Source: Sulfuracidifex metallicus DSM 6482 = JCM 9184 | GTDB lineage: Archaea > Thermoproteota > Thermoprotei_A > Sulfolobales > Sulfolobaceae | DNA length: 64,000 bases | Assembly (NCBI GenBank): GCA_032834875.1 | Contig: CP135238.1 | Coordinates: 1,494,011-1,558,010 of the forward strand | Direction: 5' to 3' | Shown: piece by piece, positions 49,531 to 57,883 of the stretch | Numbering within the stretch: position 1 is the first letter of the stretch | Layout: each line of letters begins with the position of its first letter | Notes under the pieces: model-generated | Database searches by the model: none | The model's input: only the letters and a program-made list of their open reading frames with translations | Told to the model about the DNA's origin: nothing | Position numbers and translations under genes: made by a program

Positions 49531-50470
49531 ATGTGACACCGAAGTTACAGTTGTTAAGCTAATTCATTATGGTGATACCAACTTCATGGGAAGACTTCAT
49601 GGAGGAGATATGTTAAGCTTGCTGGCTGAGGCTGGCATGCTTTCAGCCAGAAAGGTAACTAGAGGAGTAACTCTTCTTGCTTCTCTTGACGACGTTGAGT
49701 TCAAGAAACCAGTCAAACTAGGAGATCTGGTCGAAATCAGAGCTGAAACCCTTCATAAGGGGAACACTTCAGTTGAGGTTTCTATGAAGGCAATAGTTAT
49801 GGGGGAGGAAGTGGTATCTGCGTCTGGATCATACGTGAAGGTAGACGATCTTCTGAGACCTACAAAGATCACAGAGGAATTGGAGGTCTCTTCTTCTCAC
49901 GATAAGATGGTAAAGGAGGCTCTAGAGAGACGAGCCAAGAGACTTGAAGGACTTAACCGTAATATGCGGTTTGACGTTCATGATCCAACCTTAGGCTTGA
50001 GGCATAGGGTAACTACTTCGCTTCATGTATCTCCAGAAATGACCTATGATGGAAGGATAATCTCCGCAGGTAGATTGATGAAGCTAATGGATGATATGGG
50101 AGGCACATTAGGACTTAAGTTAATAGGCTATACCAGATATCACGATGATTCCTCTCCAGATACAGTTGTAACTGTAGCCGTGAGAAATCTCTCGTTTTAT
50201 TCGCCAGTTAGGCTTAACGATATAATTACAATTAGAGCAGGTATAACTTATGTGGGAAACACATCAATGGAAACAGTGATAAATGTAATCAGGGAGGATC
50301 CTTCATTTAATGTAATAGAAAACGTAAGTACGGCTTACTTTTCTTACGTTAGAGTAGGAAGAGATGGAAAGCCTAAGAGGATGCCTGAGTATATTCCTTC
50401 TTCTTCTGAGGAGAAGCTGGCTTACTCTGAAGCCCTTTCGAGGAGAGGTATGCAGAGAACGAGAACATAG
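49531..50470 (+). CDS. Double-hotdog acyl-CoA thioesterase with anomalous 5' end
   Basis: Two hotdog domains (about 1-110 and 135-260) with the hallmark segments FMGRLHGGDMLSLLAEAG and SAGRLMKLMDDMGG identify an acyl-CoA thioesterase. The conserved N-terminus DTEVTVVKLIHYGDTNF is encoded from 49535, in frame with the rest, but no ATG, GTG or TTG precedes it in that frame. The nearest ATG (49531-49533) is followed directly by TGA C, one base out of frame. GGTGAT at 49513-49518 and a TATA-like CTTTAAATG at 49496-49504 suggest initiation here. The clear conventional start (ATG 49586) would delete part of the first domain. The 3' end overlaps the convergent MFS gene by 98 bp. Confidence 0.8.
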
Positions 50471-51548
50471 CTACTGCAAGCGCGTAAAAACTCATCATGT
50501 AGGCTCCAGATAACGTCTCCGCTAATCCTAAAACTAATCCACCTATTATTGACGCAACATCTTCAGCAGCGTTTAAAAGCCCAAGTATGGTAGCCCTATT
50601 TCTTTTCAATCCCTTCACTACAACAGAGAAGAACGCAGTGCTATACAAGGGAAATATAGGTCCATAAGCCATGAAAAATCCCATAATACCTAATCCAATC
50701 TTCAACTGTGTTTCCACTAGAAGAGCTAAAGAAAGTGAGATTAATGCCCTTCCAAATATTGAAAAGTAAATATACCTAACCTCTTTTCCCTTGACGAAGT
50801 TTACTACCTTACTGTACATGAACTCATCAACTATATAGAGAATGGTATAACTTAGGAACACAACATATTCTGGGTTTCCCATTGAGTAGTTTAGGGGTAC
50901 GTAAACCGTAAAAAAGAGCTCAGCTGAAAGGTTAAATGCAAAATAAGAAATGACAGGATAATATAAATTCTTTATATCGTTAAACATTTCCTTTCTATTT
51001 GCGTTAGTTTTTCCATCATACTTAGGGACAAATGTTAGATTAGATATTAGAGATAGAAGGAACAGGCCAGTTACCATGAGTGGATTAGGAAAGACGGAAG
51101 CCAAGATGCTTCCGGCTATGTTACCTGCAAGGGAGATCTCTGATAATATGGAATTTCCTTTAACTAACTCTTCCTCCGTTAAAGTTTCAAGAAGTATCAA
51201 AGAGTAGAGCGGTGCATCTAAGGAAGATATGAAACCTATAATTGAATATCCTATTAGTCCATTTACAGAATATGTTATTCCAGACGCTATTCCCATTATG
51301 CTTAAGCCTATGGAAAGCTCTTTTCTTAACTTCATGTTGTCTAGAACGAAACCCCAAAGGTAGGATCCTATACCATTAAGGCCGTTATATAAGGCCGTTA
51401 TCAAACCCAGCAGCAGCATTGAGTGGTAAAGGGCATAAAAATGAACGGGGTAGACTAAGCTTATTTCCGTTAAGGCCGCTGTTATGAAGAATTGGCCTAT
51501 AAATTTCTTCACAAAGTTAAGGCTAATGGACTTCAATTTAAAAAGCAA
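50373..51548 (-). CDS. MFS transporter
   Basis: A 391-residue protein with about 11-12 hydrophobic helices typical of the major facilitator superfamily. GSYLWGFVLDNMKLRKELSI between TM2 and TM3 matches the MFS loop-A (GxxxDxxxxRR-like) motif, and an equivalent is seen in the second half (VVNFVKGKEVRY). No substrate is suggested by context. The last 98 bp, encoding a Ser/Lys-rich cytosolic tail, overlap the thioesterase gene on the other strand. Confidence 0.85.
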   Translation of the reverse strand: MLFKLKSISLNFVKKFIGQFFITAALTEISLVYPVHFYALYHSMLLLGLITALYNGLNGIGSYLWGFVLDNMKLRKELSIGLSIMGIASGITYSVNGLIGYSIIGFISSLDAPLYSLILLETLTEEELVKGNSILSEISLAGNIAGSILASVFPNPLMVTGLFLLSLISNLTFVPKYDGKTNANRKEMFNDIKNLYYPVISYFAFNLSAELFFTVYVPLNYSMGNPEYVVFLSYTILYIVDEFMYSKVVNFVKGKEVRYIYFSIFGRALISLSLALLVETQLKIGLGIMGFFMAYGPIFPLYSTAFFSVVVKGLKRNRATILGLLNAAEDVASIIGGLVLGLAETLSGAYMMSFYALAVAMFSFSAYLSSKGLQSKPASPQKKKEYTQASS

Positions 51549-51682
51549 AAGGACGATGAGATCTTTCGTAACTCAAGGAAATCACGTCTACAGTTCTAAA
51601 ATTATGAGATAATCTAATTTTTTCTTAAACGTCTATTAGCATGTAATGTTGTGAGACATGTGCAAGTATATTTTTCTCCATA

Positions 51683-52240
51683 TTATTTCCAGATTTCTAA
51701 TATTTCTTGATTTGTTAACACTGGGAACATCAATGACATGTTAGCTAAAGACCTCTCATGGGCCTCCTTGTTTCTTGATGATACCGCTTCCTTAGCGATT
51801 ACAGGGATTATTCCAAGATTGAAAGCGTGCCTAGCTGAGCTCTCAACTCCTATTTCAGTTGCAATTCCGCTAAATATTATAGCCTTCTTATCAGCGTTCC
51901 TCATCAGGAGTTCTACATTAGTTCCTACAAAAATACTTGCGGTGTTCTTGTTTAGCACGAGGTCACCCTCTTCAGGCTTTAGCTCATTTACAATGTCACC
52001 AAAATTCATTTTCCAGCCCTTTCGAAGTGGTGACTCAAATTTCTCTGGGAATGGAGTTATCTTAGTGTAAATTATCGGAATTCCCTTAGACCTAGCTTCC
52101 CTTATTAACTCTTTAGTTTTGTTAATAAATTCATTTTTATTAAATATCGAGTTTACCAATGTCTCCTGCACGTCCCATACTACTAGAACAGAGCTATCCT
52201 TATTTACATACTTTTTCATTTCCGATGGATTAAACGACAT
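51683..52240 (-). CDS. Isochorismatase-fold protein lacking the catalytic cysteine
   Basis: The 185-residue protein has the isochorismatase/nicotinamidase fold with the catalytic Asp in [10 protein letters not shown] (Asp23) and Lys in LNKNTASIF (Lys98). The nucleophilic Cys expected in the GxxTxxCVxxSA motif is Gly131 ([15 protein letters not shown]). This excludes the normal cysteine-hydrolase mechanism. It could act like isochorismatases that need no Cys, or have a binding role. It is upstream of an AT-rich promoter stretch and independent of its neighbours. Confidence 0.85.
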   Translation of the reverse strand: MSFNPSEMKKYVNKDSSVLVVWDVQETLVNSIFNKNEFINKTKELIREARSKGIPIIYTKITPFPEKFESPLRKGWKMNFGDIVNELKPEEGDLVLNKNTASIFVGTNVELLMRNADKKAIIFSGIATEIGVESSARHAFNLGIIPVIAKEAVSSRNKEAHERSLANMSLMFPVLTNQEILEIWK

Positions 52241-52277
52241 AAAAGCTTTCTCGCAAAGATATATCTTAAAGCTTTCT

Positions 52278-52676
52278 TCAGATAAGTTCCTCAGCGTTAA
52301 ATCTTTGTATATGTGAGAGACTAGACAAGTCTATCCCGTTGCCTACCTTGACCTCAATACTGGATGGGTTCAAAACCTCAAAGAATTCCCATTTCTTGAA
52401 AGATTTGAACTTAACTGCAACATATGCATGTCCTTCCATAGTAAACATAGAAAGGAAATCTAATATCTTCCTTATTTGAATTTCCCTTATTTTGAGTTTT
52501 GGCTCCCACGTGCTTTTCACTTCGAATGCGAGTAAAGTACCTCCAAATGTTGCAAAAACATCAGGAAGTGGATTAGGAGAAGAATTTGATGTTGGTATTC
52601 TAACAGCTCTGTATCCCATTGAACTTAAGATCTTCACAAGTTCTCTCTCAGCGTTTCTACCTATGTCTTTATTCAC
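52278..52676 (-). CDS. hjc: Holliday junction resolvase Hjc
   Basis: The archaeal resolvase of 132 residues cuts four-way DNA junctions. [16 protein letters not shown] at the start and PDVFATF...LLAFEVKST carry the nuclease-fold Glu, Asp and ExK residues (E9-type, D42-type, EVKS). I place the start at GTG 52676, which gives the family N-terminus (M)[11 protein letters not shown]; an ATG 45 bp upstream would add a hydrophobic leader that is not in the family. The gene is divergent from a zinc-ribbon gene, 55 bp away. Confidence 0.92.
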   Translation of the reverse strand: MNKDIGRNAERELVKILSSMGYRAVRIPTSNSSPNPLPDVFATFGGTLLAFEVKSTWEPKLKIREIQIRKILDFLSMFTMEGHAYVAVKFKSFKKWEFFEVLNPSSIEVKVGNGIDLSSLSHIQRFNAEELI

Positions 52677-52730
52677 GGTTAGAGAAGTTGTTATGATAAC
52701 AATTAAAAACGATATAGCCAAATTGATTGC

Positions 52731-53012
52731 ATGAAGTTTTGCCCTAAATGTAATGGAATGTTGACGATAAGGAAAGACATAGCAGTATGTAAAAACTGCG
52801 GGTTCAAAACTAAGTCCAATGAAAAGATTATATTAAAGGAGAGCTATGATCATTCACATGATAAAATTATCGTAGCAGATGGGAGAAAGATTCAAGGTAG
52901 GCTTTACTCCGTCTTATGTCCTAAATGTGGTTCGTCGTTATCAATCTTAATTAATCAGAGGAAAAAGCTATATAAATGCTCTTTATGTGGGAGTATCTTC
53001 AATTACATCTAA
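52731..53012 (+). CDS. TFS/RpoM-like double zinc-ribbon protein
   Basis: A 93-residue protein with two zinc ribbons: N-terminal CPKCNGML...CKNCGF (about 4-24) and C-terminal CPKCGSS...CSLCGSI (about 67-89). The layout matches the archaeal TFIIS-like transcript cleavage factor TFS and its paralogues. The C-terminal ribbon lacks the acidic DE hairpin needed to stimulate cleavage and has a short basic loop (NQRKKLYK) instead, reminiscent of paralogues such as TFS4 reported to inhibit RNA polymerase. It is next to an integrase relic; whether it came with that element is unknown. Confidence 0.72.
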   Translation: MKFCPKCNGMLTIRKDIAVCKNCGFKTKSNEKIILKESYDHSHDKIIVADGRKIQGRLYSVLCPKCGSSLSILINQRKKLYKCSLCGSIFNYI

Positions 53013-53217
53013 CTTTTCTTTATTAAATATAGAAAAAGTATTAATGTGTATATTTCTTTGATATTAAAATTTTATGCAAAGGCCCACTATTTTGTTTAAA
53101 CTTGAGGCTGAAACTGAGATATTCTCTAAATCGAGGAATCCTTATCACTTTCTTTCATAACCACGACTGATATGATAATTATCAAGGCTTTTAAAACGAC
53201 GTGCTGATAACAAGGTA

Positions 53218-53445
53218 ATGGGTAATAAGACTTTCACATTTGGTGATATCAGAATAAGGGAAGTCAAGGGGAAGTATTACGTTTATGCTATAGAGAATGG
53301 TGATAGGAGTAATAGGAGGGATCATTACATAGGATCTTTAGATCAAATCGTTAAGGAGTACCTTAGTATCAAAGTGCGGGAGGTGGGATTTGGACCCACG
53401 CAGGCCTACGCCACCGGAGCCTCAGTCCGGCCCCCTTTGGCTTAG
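53218..53445 (+). pseudogene. int(N): N-terminal fragment of an SSV-type integrase
   Basis: The first 50 residues (FGDIRIREVKGKYYVYAIE and YIGSLDQIVKEYLSIK) align well with the N-terminus of the SSV1 integrase (YGDYILRERKGRYYVYKLE, YVGPLADVVESYLKMK). The frame then runs directly into the 3' part of tRNA-Leu(GAG) and stops inside it. This is the arrangement left when an SSV-type element integrates: attP lies within int, splitting it into int(N) and int(C). No int(C) is visible in the window, so this is a fossil of a former provirus or plasmid to the left of the tRNA. Confidence 0.82.
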
Positions 53446-53460
53446 CTCGGGCACTCCCGC
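53375..53460 (-). tRNA. tRNA-Leu(GAG)
   Basis: The transcript on the minus strand begins GCGGGAG (53460-53454) and ends CTCCCGC-A (53382-53375), a 7-bp acceptor stem with discriminator A. The D arm is CCC...GGG, the anticodon stem GCCGGA/TCCGGT with loop CTGAGGC gives anticodon GAG (Leu, CUC codons), a long variable arm of about 14 nt is typical for Leu, and the T arm is GTGGG-TCCAAAT-CCCAC. No intron is seen and CCA is not encoded. The 3' part is the attachment site of an SSV-type element. A TATA-like TTTTTATG lies about 30 bp upstream. Confidence 0.96.
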
Positions 53461-53522
53461 TCAATACTTACTAAATTAAAATGGCATAAAAACGTTTTCT
53501 TATCCAAGGCTATCACAATTAA

Positions 53523-53533
53523 CCTTTAATAAT
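53523..53533 (+). promoter_or_regulatory. TATA-like promoter element of the aRF1 gene
   Basis: CCTTTAATAAT lies about 30 bp before ATG 53562. This is the distance expected between an archaeal TATA box and the first base of a leaderless or nearly leaderless mRNA. It supports 53562 as the start of translation. The opposite strand carries the tRNA-Leu promoter, 101 bp separating the two genes. Confidence 0.55.
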
Positions 53534-53561
53534 TTCAGGGATAAATTCTTCTTGATTAGGG

Positions 53562-54672
53562 ATGAGTCTTTGACAAATACTCCATAAGTAGACAAGAGCT
53601 AAAAGTACTTTTAAGGGAGCTTAAGAAATGGTCTGCTCCTGCTACAGTTCTGCTCTCGTTGTACGTTCCAGAGGGAAGGCCAGTAGCAGACGTAGTTAAT
53701 TTGTTGAGGGAGGAAGCGTCGATATCACAGAACATAAAGCTAAAACGTACTAGAGATGCTGTGGAATCAGCCATTACTGGAGCAATAGATAGGTTAACGC
53801 AGATAACTAAGATACCCCAAAATGGATTGGTAATGTTTTGTGGAGAAAATTTTGATACTAATGAGTATAAATGTTACATGTTTTCTCCTCCAGAGAAGGT
53901 TCTAGTGTTCTTCTATAGAACTGACAAGTTCTTCCATACCGAGTTCTTAGAAGATATGGTAGAGGATTCTGACGCATTTGGTCTCATAATAGTTGAGAGG
54001 GACCAAGCTACTATAGGCTTACTAAGGGGATCTAGGATAGAGGTTCTAGAAGAATTTGAGGGATACGTCCCTGGAAAACATATGATGGGAGGACAGTCAC
54101 AGCGACGTATTGACAGATTAATTGAGGAAGCTTACGATCACTTCTTAAAGGAAGTAGGAGAGAAGGTTAACGCTTACTTTGTTCCAATCATTGAGGATAA
54201 GAAATTAAGGGGGATATTACTAGGGGGACCAGGGTACGCAAAAGAAGATTTTTACAAGGGCGATTACGTCGACTATAGAGTGAAGAAGCTTATACTTCAG
54301 CCTCTCTATGATCTCGCAGATCAAGGAGAAGTTGGACTAAGGGATATGGTGATCAAGGCTTCAGACATATTAAAGGAGCAGAAATACATAAAGGTAAATA
54401 ACTTAATGGACGAGATAAAGTATCATCTGGCTAAAGACGATGGCATGGTAATTTACGGTATAAATGAAATAAAGAAGGCCATTGAGATGGGTGCTGTAGA
54501 CTCATTGATAGTTTACGACGATCCTAACAATCAGGAACTGCAAAACTTAATACAGAAGGCAGAAAGCTTTGGAACTACCGTTTATATAGTAGGTAGCGAG
54601 CTTCCAGACGCTGAATGGGTAGGTAAGACCTTTGGAGGCGCAGTAGGTAAACTTAGATTTAAATTAAACTAA
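53562..54672 (+). CDS. prf1: Peptide chain release factor aRF1, read through a +1 frameshift
   Basis: The protein recognises all three stop codons and releases peptides. Clear landmarks are [14 protein letters not shown], the GGQ-region [16 protein letters not shown] and [11 protein letters not shown]. The conserved N-terminus [20 protein letters not shown] is encoded from 53572, but no ATG, GTG or TTG starts that frame. The only nearby ATG (53562) reads ATG AGT CTT and then TGA; skipping one T gives [11 protein letters not shown], a normal N-terminus, and about 369 residues in all. The gene must be functional, so either the ribosome shifts +1 at CTT TGA C or the sequence has one extra T. A later TTG (53659) would delete conserved sequence. 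Confidence 0.9.
53568..53574 (+). promoter_or_regulatory. Candidate +1 frameshift site CTT TGA C in aRF1
   Basis: The heptamer CTT TGA C sits at codons 3-4 after the ATG at 53562. It is identical to the shift site of bacterial RF2 genes, where slow termination at TGA lets the tRNA on CTT slip forward, so that scarcity of release factor raises its own synthesis. In bacteria an upstream Shine-Dalgarno-like sequence helps; here only nine bases precede the stop, so any stimulator must differ. This is inference from sequence identity and needs protein-level proof. Confidence 0.5.
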
Positions 54673-54715
54673 AAATATTATCACTTATTGTTTCTTTTTT
54701 TAAAAAAAGCTATAA

Positions 54716-55351
54716 TTATATTTTATTTCTATACTGCATCTCTTTTATTACGTCCTCTATCGGGATTGGGGGTAAAACTCCATAACTATCTCTGAAATCT
54801 CTTTCAATTTCGTTTGAATCTAACTTCTCCTTCGTTTCTGCCTTTTCCTTAAGTATTTTACCGACGAGATTTATCATGTCCTCCCAATAATTCCAAGGAT
54901 ACATAAACCATGTCCAGTCCCTGACTTCCTCTGCAAAGAAGTCAGGAGTGGACTTGGACGCTGTGGATATGTGCTGCATGGTAGCAGTTTTAGCTACCTC
55001 AGGGTGAAAGTTCTTCATTACGTAATCCCTAGCTAACTCCATGCTGTCTCCGGTATCTGTAATGTCATCTATGATTAACACGTTCTTTCCATCAAGAGAT
55101 AACGTATAATTGTATTTTACCTTAGCTTGCGGGGTATGAGAAGCAGTTTCTACCCAATGTTCTATTTTTATAGATAGAACATCCATTACGCCTAGTACGT
55201 CAGCGACTATTCGTGAAGGAACTAATCCTCCTCTGGCTATTGCAACTATAACATCAACGTTATACCCGCTTTCTCTAATTTTCCTTGATAAATTAGTTGA
55301 AAGCTTTACTATATCATCCCACGTTACAACCTTAACGGGTATTTTAACCAA
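54716..55351 (-). CDS. Purine phosphoribosyltransferase
   Basis: A type I phosphoribosyltransferase of about 211 residues. The PRPP-binding motif is LIIDDITDTGDSMELA (about 93-108), with IVAIARGGLVPSRIVADVL (about 38-56) as the upstream loop. I favour TTG 55351, which gives the usual beginning MVKIPVKVVTW; a further in-frame TTG at 55363 exists. It probably salvages a purine base such as adenine, guanine or hypoxanthine, and it is divergent from methylthioadenosine phosphorylase, which releases adenine. Confidence 0.85.
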   Translation of the reverse strand: MVKIPVKVVTWDDIVKLSTNLSRKIRESGYNVDVIVAIARGGLVPSRIVADVLGVMDVLSIKIEHWVETASHTPQAKVKYNYTLSLDGKNVLIIDDITDTGDSMELARDYVMKNFHPEVAKTATMQHISTASKSTPDFFAEEVRDWTWFMYPWNYWEDMINLVGKILKEKAETKEKLDSNEIERDFRDSYGVLPPIPIEDVIKEMQYRNKI

Positions 55352-55460
55352 GACTATTACCAAAACCTTAGTCAGAAGGCAAGTTAAAAATCTTCTCTTG
55401 AATGGGGAAGTTTACGAAAAATAATAAGATTTTTTATCGAAACAACGATTAACTCTTCAT

Positions 55461-56273
55461 GTGTTAGAGCAGAAAGAAAGAGCATCAGTGGCCATTATTG
55501 GCGGGTCAGGAATTTACGACCTTTCATATATAAGCGACGTAAAGGAAATCAAGGTATATACCCCTTATGGACAGCCAAGCGACTACATTTCGATAGGAAA
55601 AATGGGCAACCTTAGCGTAGCTTTCCTTCCAAGACATGGAAAGGGTCATAGAATTCCCCCTCATATGATAAATTATAGAGCTAATATATGGGCGTTAAAG
55701 GAATTAGGCGTAAAATGGATTATATCAGTTTCAGCGGTAGGAAGCCTCAGGATGGATTATAAGCCAGGAGACTTTGTGGTTCCAGATCAATTTATAGATA
55801 TGACAAAGAAGAGGGAATACACTTTCTTTGACGGTCCGACGGTAGCTCATGTTTCCATGGCTGATCCCTTCTGTAACTCGTTACGGAAAAGGCTTGTAGA
55901 GAAAAGTAAGTCAATTGGCATTACTGTCCATGAAAAGGGAACATATATATGCATTGAAGGTCCAAGGTTTTCTACCAGGGCGGAGAGTAGGACATGGAAG
56001 GAGTCATTTAAAGCAGACATCATAGGGATGACTGCGGTTCCAGAGGTAAACCTAGCTTGTGAGGCGCAAATGTGCTATGCAACTTTAGCTATGGTTACTG
56101 ACTATGACGTGTTTGCTGACGTACCTGTAACTGCGGAAGAGGTCACTTCTGTAATGAAGAGGAATACAGAAAATGCCAAGAAACTTGTCATGGAAGTAAT
56201 AAAGGATTTACCTCTGGAACCAGAGCGAGGTGAGTGCTCTTGTTGCAATTCTCTGGAGAACGCCTTACTGTAA
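55461..56273 (+). CDS. mtnP: 5'-methylthioadenosine phosphorylase
   Basis: A 270-residue enzyme that cleaves methylthioadenosine from polyamine synthesis to adenine and methylthioribose-1-[13 protein letters not shown] is the phosphate site, [21 protein letters not shown] is split over about 56-76, SAVGSLR and [12 protein letters not shown] complete the active site. The C-terminal GECSCC motif is like the CxC motif reported for hyperthermostable Sulfolobus MTAPII. Translation begins at GTG 55461, inside ATGTG. The 3' end overlaps the next gene by 40 bp. Confidence 0.95.
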   Translation: MLEQKERASVAIIGGSGIYDLSYISDVKEIKVYTPYGQPSDYISIGKMGNLSVAFLPRHGKGHRIPPHMINYRANIWALKELGVKWIISVSAVGSLRMDYKPGDFVVPDQFIDMTKKREYTFFDGPTVAHVSMADPFCNSLRKRLVEKSKSIGITVHEKGTYICIEGPRFSTRAESRTWKESFKADIIGMTAVPEVNLACEAQMCYATLAMVTDYDVFADVPVTAEEVTSVMKRNTENAKKLVMEVIKDLPLEPERGECSCCNSLENALL

Positions 56274-57004
56274 AACCCCTAGATATTTCATCAAAACCTG
56301 ATTTCATTATTTATGATGATTTTGGAAGGCTTTCCGCTTTTACTTACGCCAGAGCTTTAGCATCCCTTTTCTTCTATTCTCCTCGGATTTTTGACGTAAA
56401 TGAGTTTATCCTTAATATTGCACCTTATGTTGAACCCGGAAAGGTAGTAGGCTTCCTTACGGACACCGATAACGTAATTAGATTAACTGATACGTTAAGG
56501 TTCACTGGGTTCAGCACTGATCTATTTACCTCTTCCTTGCCAGAGGGACTAGAAAGAAGAGGAGGAGATTTAAATTTGACCTTATTTGAGCCTAAAAGCT
56601 TAGGTGCAGTTTCACTTTCCCTTTCTGTTGTATTATCTCTATGCAAGAAGGCTCAGCTGACTCCTAGGGTCAAGAGAATAATAGATCAACTTTTAGACCT
56701 CTCGGACCTTCATGATTGGCTAAACTCTCTGGGAGAAGGCATAAAGCCATCTGAGTATCAAGTAATTCTATCTCCAACAATGGAACCATCACTTGCTTAT
56801 CTCAAAAATGCAGGTCTTGATGTTAAGACAGTTGCAAACTATAATATATTAATTAATTCATTAATAATATATAATGGTTCTGACATGATGATTATGAGAA
56901 GAGTAAGAACAATGATCTCAAAAAAATCGGAAGTAAAGGAAATTCTTCTGGACGCAGATCCGATACTTGCGCCCTCCTATCTAACGCTTAAAATGGGTGC
57001 CTGA
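56234..57004 (+). CDS. Protein of unknown function between mtnP and a prenyl synthase
   Basis: I do not recognise this 256-residue protein. It is mixed alpha/beta with stretches such as [40 protein letters not shown] and [16 protein letters not shown] that suggest two similar nucleotide- or sugar-phosphate-binding-like halves, reminiscent of SIS folds, but no signature is decisive. The GTG at 56234 gives a 40-bp overlap with mtnP; the first ~18 residues may be non-native. It is directly followed by the prenyl synthase gene. Confidence 0.6.
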   Translation: MLLLQFSGERLTVKPLDISSKPDFIIYDDFGRLSAFTYARALASLFFYSPRIFDVNEFILNIAPYVEPGKVVGFLTDTDNVIRLTDTLRFTGFSTDLFTSSLPEGLERRGGDLNLTLFEPKSLGAVSLSLSVVLSLCKKAQLTPRVKRIIDQLLDLSDLHDWLNSLGEGIKPSEYQVILSPTMEPSLAYLKNAGLDVKTVANYNILINSLIIYNGSDMMIMRRVRTMISKKSEVKEILLDADPILAPSYLTLKMGA

Positions 57005-57005
57005 G

Positions 57006-57848
57006 ATGTCATTATTAGAATTCTGGGGAAAAACTAAATCAACTATAGACCTGATGATAGAGGATTTTCTAAAGGGAGTGAAAGAATGGGAAGTTTTGGA
57101 AATGTCTAAATACATTATGAAGGACGGGAAGAGGTTTAGGGGGACATTAGCCCTATTTTTCACTGAAGCCTTGGGAGGAACAATAGAATCAGCACTGAAA
57201 GGAGCAGTGGCAACTGAAATACTTCACTCAGCTTCCTTGGCTTTGGACGACATAGTGGACTACGATGTAACAAGAAGAGGGGACAAATCTGCATGGACTG
57301 TTTACGGAAATAGGAGGGTGATATTCGTAACAAATTACCTAATACCGACAGCTCTTAACATGATTTCAACTTACGGGGAGATAGCTCTAAACACCAGTAT
57401 AAATCTATGGAAGGATACTGCAGTTGGTGCATTGAAGGATCTTTACGGAAAGAAGGAAGATTATGAGCAGACCATAGACCTTAAAACTAGCAGTCTTTTC
57501 AAGCTTTCCACTTGTATAGCCTCCTTTGCCTCTCATAAGGTTGAGCTATTAGATTCTCTGTTAGAAATGGGTAGACTTCTAGGAGTGATGTATCAGGTAA
57601 TAGACGACTACGCAGACGTGAAGACGATGGAGCCAGAAAAGTTAGTAGGAAGTGCGAGACAACTTTACGAACTGGCCGGCGACAAGACTCAAGAATATGT
57701 TAAAAACAGCTTCCTTAAGTATAAAGAAAGGTATATAGAGATGGTAAATCAACTTCCTTTTATATCGCATTTTAGAAGCGATATCCAGCAGATGCCCGAT
57801 TTCCTCATTACGGGACTACTTAACGAAGCTGGTATAGATAGTTTTTAA
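57006..57848 (+). CDS. Short-chain polyprenyl diphosphate synthase-like protein
   Basis: The 280-residue protein is a trans-isoprenyl diphosphate synthase: KDGKRFRGTLALFF (about 40-53), first Asp-rich motif ALDDIVDYDVTRRGDKSAW with DDxxD (about 79-83) and second YQVIDDYAD (about 195-203). It is shorter than GGPP synthase (about 330), missing part of the N- and C-terminal helices. ATG 57006 gives MSLLEFWG; a GTG at 56997 overlaps the upstream stop. Proximity to two GGR-type reductases suggests archaeal lipid or quinone side-chain synthesis. Confidence 0.85.
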   Translation: MSLLEFWGKTKSTIDLMIEDFLKGVKEWEVLEMSKYIMKDGKRFRGTLALFFTEALGGTIESALKGAVATEILHSASLALDDIVDYDVTRRGDKSAWTVYGNRRVIFVTNYLIPTALNMISTYGEIALNTSINLWKDTAVGALKDLYGKKEDYEQTIDLKTSSLFKLSTCIASFASHKVELLDSLLEMGRLLGVMYQVIDDYADVKTMEPEKLVGSARQLYELAGDKTQEYVKNSFLKYKERYIEMVNQLPFISHFRSDIQQMPDFLITGLLNEAGIDSF

Positions 57849-57883
57849 ATTAATGAAAATATGCGGAAACATGGTGAAATAAT

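Noticed and set aside
52677-52721. Upstream ATG for Hjc giving a hydrophobic leader
   Set aside because: A soluble resolvase would not carry it, and the family N-terminus [11 protein letters not shown] fits the GTG at 52676.
53659-54672. aRF1 starting at TTG 53659
   Set aside because: This would remove about 30 residues of the conserved N-terminal domain that are clearly encoded upstream in the same frame.
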